From Herbiconiux sp. (lineage in GTDB: Bacteria > Actinomycetota > Actinomycetes > Actinomycetales > Microbacteriaceae): a stretch of 51,030 bases of DNA. Shown one piece after another: positions 47,772 to 51,030 of this stretch. The notes under the pieces are model-generated. The model searched no databases. It was not told the DNA's origin and was given only the letters and a program-made list of their open reading frames with translations. The first letter of the stretch is position 1, and each line of letters starts with the position of its first letter. Both the position numbers and the translations under genes were made by a program. Where the stretch lies: NCBI RefSeq assembly GCF_023264895.1, contig NZ_JAHFUY010000029.1:1-51030 (forward strand). The letters are read 5' to 3'.

Positions 47772-47878
47772 AGGACTCTCATTCGTTGCGTGCGCAGCGT
47801 CTCACACCGGGCGGCCGGCGGTGGTCGTGGGGTGAGGTGCTCGGATCGGCGCGCGAGGCGCACCAGGTGACAACTGTA

Positions 47879-49426
47879 CTAAAGCTTGGCGTGTTCCCGC
47901 GGGGCGGCGGATGCGGTGGGCCGGGCGGGCGTCGACGGGCCGAGCGGTGCAGGACTCGCGGCCCCCAGCACCGCCAGCAGCACGGCGGCCTTCACCCGGG
48001 TCTCCTCCACCTCGTCGCCCGGTTCGGAGAGGGCCGTGATGCCGCCGCCCGCCCCGACCGTCGCGCCGCGGTCGTCGAGCACGATGCTCCGGATGACCAT
48101 GGCGAGATCGAGGGCGCCATCACGCGAGAAGTAGCCTAAGGCACCCGAGTAGATGCCCCTCGGGCCGCCCTCGAGCGCGGCGAGCGTGTGCACAGCGCTG
48201 CGCTTCGGTGCGCCCGTCATCGAACCGGCGGGGAAGCACGCGGCCACCGCGTCGAGCCCGTTGCGGCCCTCGGCGAGCCTCCCCTCGACCGTGCTGACCA
48301 GCTGATGCACCTGGGGGTAGGTCTCGACCTCGAGCAGGGTCGGGACCGCCACACTGCCGAGCGCGCAGACCTTCGAGAGGTCGTTCCGCACGAGATCGAC
48401 GATCATCAGGTTCTCGGCGCGCTCCTTCTGACTCGCGGCGAGCTCGCGCACGAGCAGGGCGTCGTCGACCGGGCCGGCGCCGCGGGGGCGGGTGCCCTTG
48501 ATCGGCTTGCTGCGCACGCGGCCGTCGGCCGTGACCGCGAGGAACTGCTCGGGCGACGAGCTCAGCAGCGCCGTGCCGGCGGCCTTGAGGTAGCCGCCGT
48601 GGTGGCTGGGGCTCGCGGCACGCAGGGCGAGGTAGGTGTCGAGCGGATCGGGGTGCACGTCGACGGCGAACTCGTTCGTGAGACACAGCTGGTAGGCGTC
48701 GCCTCGGGCGATGGTGGCCTTGCAGGCCTCGATCATGGCGGCGTAGGCGGGGTAGTCGTGGCGGGGGCGGGCTTCGAGGGTGGGCGTGGGGGTGGGGGTG
48801 GGGGTGGGCTGCGGATGCTCGGGGCCGGCTGTCGCGGTGAGCACCGGATGCTGCGGGTCGAGCGAGGCGGTCACCGCTGGCGAGCCGGTGCGCCGGGTGG
48901 CGGCGCCGTCACGATCGAGGGACTCGAGGGTGGCGGCGGTGCGGGCGAGCCACTCGGCGGCGCTCGGCGAGTCGAGGGCGAGCAGGGTGACGGTGCCGGT
49001 GTCGTGGTCGAACTCGACGGCCTCGTCGACGCGGAGGAGGACTGCGGCATCGCCGCGGACGTCCGCGGGCCGCGGGGCGTCGGGGAGACCCAGCTCATAG
49101 GCCAGCCAGCCGACCCAGCCGAGTCGGAAGCGCGGGCCGGTGCCCGCATCCGGCACCTGGTGCGACACCGGAGCCCGAGTGCCGGTATCCGGGGACGGGC
49201 GCTCCTCGGCGTCGGCGACACCGGCATCCTGGAGCACCTCGTAGAGCTCGCTCCAGTCGCGGCAGCGGTGCACCGAGGCGGGCACGCCGAGGTAGCTGCG
49301 GCCCGTGGTGGCTCCGGGGCCGCTGTCGAGCCAGAAGGCGTTCTCGGCTCCGCGGGTGAGCGCCTCGAAGACGACCGCCGGGTCGGGGGCGACGGCCAGA
49401 GGGCGTCGGAGGAGCGTCGGCGGCAC
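47879..49426 (-). CDS. pabB: Aminodeoxychorismate synthase component I (anthranilate synthase I family)
   Basis: Chorismate-utilising enzyme converting chorismate and ammonia to 4-amino-4-deoxychorismate in folate synthesis. 515 residues: N-terminal domain (about 1-165), a linker with five Pro-Thr pairs, then the chorismate-binding domain with KPIKGTRPRGAGP, ENLMIVDLVRNDLSKVC and AGSMTGAPKRS. Lys in P-I-K-G-T favours PabB over TrpE. Start GTG 49426. Divergent from the class IV lyase/aminotransferase. A pabA glutaminase is not in the window. Confidence 0.88.
   Translation of the reverse strand: MPPTLLRRPLAVAPDPAVVFEALTRGAENAFWLDSGPGATTGRSYLGVPASVHRCRDWSELYEVLQDAGVADAEERPSPDTGTRAPVSHQVPDAGTGPRFRLGWVGWLAYELGLPDAPRPADVRGDAAVLLRVDEAVEFDHDTGTVTLLALDSPSAAEWLARTAATLESLDRDGAATRRTGSPAVTASLDPQHPVLTATAGPEHPQPTPTPTPTPTLEARPRHDYPAYAAMIEACKATIARGDAYQLCLTNEFAVDVHPDPLDTYLALRAASPSHHGGYLKAAGTALLSSSPEQFLAVTADGRVRSKPIKGTRPRGAGPVDDALLVRELAASQKERAENLMIVDLVRNDLSKVCALGSVAVPTLLEVETYPQVHQLVSTVEGRLAEGRNGLDAVAACFPAGSMTGAPKRSAVHTLAALEGGPRGIYSGALGYFSRDGALDLAMVIRSIVLDDRGATVGAGGGITALSEPGDEVEETRVKAAVLLAVLGAASPAPLGPSTPARPTASAAPREHAKL
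48788..48808 (+). other. G-quadruplex-type G-tract within pabB
   Basis: Three runs of five G and a final run of three, separated by single T bases, on the plus strand (template strand of pabB). It encodes the Pro-Thr linker. Single-base loops make it a classical four-tract quadruplex motif. Confidence 0.6.
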
Positions 49427-49470
49427 TGTACTAGCGTAGATCGTGCAGTCGACGACGGAGGGAGCTGTGC

Positions 49471-50262
49471 GTGGCCGAGGCCCCCGCGACCTTCGTCTGG
49501 CGAGACGGTGCCCTGGTGGAGCGCCCGCTCGAACCGCATCGAGCGCTCGTCGTGGCCGACTCCTTCTTCGTCTCGCCGGATGGCCGGGCCCGGGCGCTCG
49601 AGACGCATCACGAGAGGTTCCGGACGGGCATCGGCGAGCTGGGAGGGCCCTCGGTCGAGACCGTGGACGCGTTCTGGGGGGCCGTGATCGGGAGGCTGCG
49701 GGCCTACCGGGGCTCCGCGCTCTTCCCGCGGGTCGAACTGGCCGGGCTCGAGAACGGAGGGCTCGAGCTGAGGCTGCGGGTGCGGGTGGCTCCGCGCAGG
49801 CGCGAGTCGGCGGTGCTCAGCACGCATGCGGGGCCGGACCCGCGGAGCGTGCCCCGCATCAAGGGACCCGACCTCGAGGAGCTGATCGCGCTGCGGGCCG
49901 CGGCACAGGAGAACGGTGCCGACGAGGTGGTGCTGCTGAAGGACGGGCTCGTCGTCGACGGCTCGAGCTCGGCCGTGCTGTGGTGGCGGGGCGAGACGCT
50001 CGCGGCGCCGCCCGGCGACCTCGCGCGGGTGGCGAGTGTGACGGCGCGGAGCATCCGTCTGATCGCCTCGGCCACGGGCACCCGGGTGGTCGAGGAGCGC
50101 GCCCGCCCCGCCGATCTCGAGGGCTGCGAGGTGTGGGTGGTGAGCGCCCTGCACGGCATCAGTGTGGTCGACGCGTGGATCGACGGGCCCGTCGTCGTGG
50201 TGCGCCCGAGTCGCGCGGCCACGTGGCAGCGGCGCCTCGACGCCCTCGCGCGCCCGCTCTGA
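49471..50262 (+). CDS. pabC: Class IV aminotransferase / aminodeoxychorismate lyase-like
   Basis: 263-residue PLP fold-type IV protein. Catalytic Lys in RIKGPDLEEL (about 130), N-terminal FVWRDGALVERPLEP, and the PLP-binding G-S-S-S-A-V-L-W region with the C-terminal ALHGISVVDAW. With divergent pabB it would release 4-aminobenzoate; branched-chain or D-amino-acid aminotransferase activity is the alternative. Start GTG 49471 with GGAGGGAGC 5 bases before. Stop lies inside a nested inverted repeat. Confidence 0.82.
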   Translation: MAEAPATFVWRDGALVERPLEPHRALVVADSFFVSPDGRARALETHHERFRTGIGELGGPSVETVDAFWGAVIGRLRAYRGSALFPRVELAGLENGGLELRLRVRVAPRRRESAVLSTHAGPDPRSVPRIKGPDLEELIALRAAAQENGADEVVLLKDGLVVDGSSSAVLWWRGETLAAPPGDLARVASVTARSIRLIASATGTRVVEERARPADLEGCEVWVVSALHGISVVDAWIDGPVVVVRPSRAATWQRRLDALARPL

Positions 50263-50373
50263 CCCCGCTCCGGCTTGTGCGAGGTGGAGAAACTCGAGCC
50301 TGGTCATGACCTCGGCGCTCAGAGCGGTGGTGGCCACCAGGCTCGAGAGACTCGACCTGAAATGCGGGGTCAG
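50259..50373. terminator. Nested inverted repeats between pabC and the ABC gene
   Basis: Outer arms CTGACCCCGC (50259-50268) and complement (50364-50373); inner 12-base arms 50293-50304 and 50336-50347 (CTCGAGCCTGGT and complement). The structure covers both convergent stop codons and probably serves as a two-way transcription end. No T run. Confidence 0.55.
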
Positions 50374-51030
50374 GGGGCGGCGGGAGCTCGGAGCTCGAGG
50401 GTGGAGGTGACGAGGGCCGCCGGCACGGGGGTGTGCGAGATGAGGAGGACCGCGCGGGAGTCGGCGGCGGCCGCCGCCAGGAGCTCCTCGAGGAGGAGGT
50501 CGGCGCGGTCGGGGTCGACGTTGGCGGTGGGCTCGTCGAGCACCAGCACGGGGAAGTCGGCGAGGAGCGCCCGCGCCACCGCGATGCGCTGGGCCTGACC
50601 GCCGGAGACGAGGGCGCCGCGCTCCCCCACCCGCGCCGAGAGGCCGCCGCGCTCGCGCACCCAGTCGGCGAGGCCGACGCGCTCGAGCACGGCGAGGAGC
50701 TCGTCGTCGGTCGCGGTGTCGCGGGCGAAGAGGAGGTTCTGGCGGATGTCGTCGTCGAAGAGGTGGGGGCGCTGCTCGCAGAGGCCGATCACGCGCCGCA
50801 CCTCCGCCTGGGGCAGTGCGCGCACGTCGACGCCGTCGACGAGGAACTCGCCCTCGTGGTCGAGGAACCGCACGAGCACGTGGGCGAGCGTCGTCTTGCC
50901 GGCGCCGCTCGGGCCGCGCACGAGCATCCGGTCGCCCGCGGCGAGCTCGAGCGACACGGGCCCGAGCGCCGTCGGCGCCCCCTCGCCCGGCCACCGCGCG
51001 GTGACCCCGCGGAGCGACACCCGTGCGCCC
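50370..51030 (-). CDS. cydC: ABC transporter ATPase domain, CydC-like, 5' end cut by window edge
   Basis: About 220 C-terminal residues of an exporter-type ABC half-transporter. Walker A VRGPSGAGKTTLAH, Q-loop GLCEQRPHLFDDDIRQNL, signature V-S-G-G-Q-A-Q-R, Walker B VLVLDEPTANVD, H-loop ISHTPVP. The Cys-Glu-Gln Q-loop and V-R-F-L-D-H-E-G segment are typical of CydC, the thiol-reductant exporter needed for cytochrome bd. The membrane domain and cydD/cydAB are outside. Convergent with pabC. The generic ATPase call is firm, the CydC label likely. Confidence 0.82.
   Translation of the reverse strand, partial: GARVSLRGVTARWPGEGAPTALGPVSLELAAGDRMLVRGPSGAGKTTLAHVLVRFLDHEGEFLVDGVDVRALPQAEVRRVIGLCEQRPHLFDDDIRQNLLFARDTATDDELLAVLERVGLADWVRERGGLSARVGERGALVSGGQAQRIAVARALLADFPVLVLDEPTANVDPDRADLLLEELLAAAAADSRAVLLISHTPVPAALVTSTLELRAPAAP

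Noticed and set aside
45150-47870. A 906-residue plus-strand open frame opposite leuS
   Set aside because: leuS has every class Ia motif; the antisense frame has none and shows the same shadow composition.
47772-47878. T-box or leader-peptide attenuator before leuS
   Set aside because: No T-box core sequence, no stem-loop with a T run, and no run of Leu codons in a short frame.

Overview
The window is a stretch of core chromosome from a GC-rich actinobacterium (by eye about 70% GC, not counted). It is most likely a member of the Microbacteriaceae. Support: PriA-type HisA inside a his cluster, a ClgR-like regulator next to DUF3046 and recA, the gene order rpsT / lepA / hemW / hrcA / dnaJ / rsmE / HIT / phoH / ybeY / CBS protein / era, the split pabB/pabC pair, and frequent GTG or TTG starts. 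Genus is not resolved. No rRNA, tRNA, CRISPR array, insertion sequence or prophage was recognised. Most genes lie on the minus strand.

Layout, left to right. 1-3640: the 3' part of an amino-acid ABC transporter ATPase, an rRNA methyltransferase, then rplT, rpmI and infC, with infC apparently starting at ATC; divergent to them is a DUF1844 gene. 3640-7664: histidine genes hisC-hisB-hisH-priA followed by an SseB-family gene. 7718-9059: a divergent SOS pair, a small LysM membrane protein and lexA, sharing an intergenic region with two LexA boxes and good promoters. 9152-13229: hflX, an RsmC-like methyltransferase, dapF and miaA. 13237-17669: miaB, recX, recA (SOS box far upstream), DUF3046 and clgR. 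17834-24661: cinA-type gene, pgsA, ftsK, rnj and dapA. 24703-31708: era, CBS/CorC-like protein, ybeY, phoH, HIT protein, rsmE, dnaJ and hrcA, the last two under a perfect CIRCE operator. 31901-36216: DUF4870 protein, hemW, DUF1990 protein and lepA. 36347-39635: a less conserved insert (SDR-like epimerase, ketopantoate reductase, aminotransferase). 39870-45094: rpsT, holA, comEC and comEA. 45183-51030: leuS, pabB, pabC and the 3' part of an ABC ATPase that looks like CydC.

How it works together. The DNA damage response is spread over two loci, lexA with the LysM gene and recA with recX. Protein quality control is represented by hrcA-dnaJ (CIRCE) and clgR. RNA maturation and ribosome assembly are represented by RNase J, YbeY, Era, PhoH, RsmE, MiaA/MiaB, HflX and LepA.

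The least ordinary parts are non-coding. Two copies of an 83-bp near-palindrome (76/83 identical, opposite orientation) bracket the panE/aminotransferase/rpsT segment. A second palindrome family occurs between rnj and ftsK and again before holA. Two genes have tandemly duplicated stop-codon ends, and the comEC frame has no stop of its own and stays open through all of holA. No complete new system (defence, CRISPR, mobile element) is visible.
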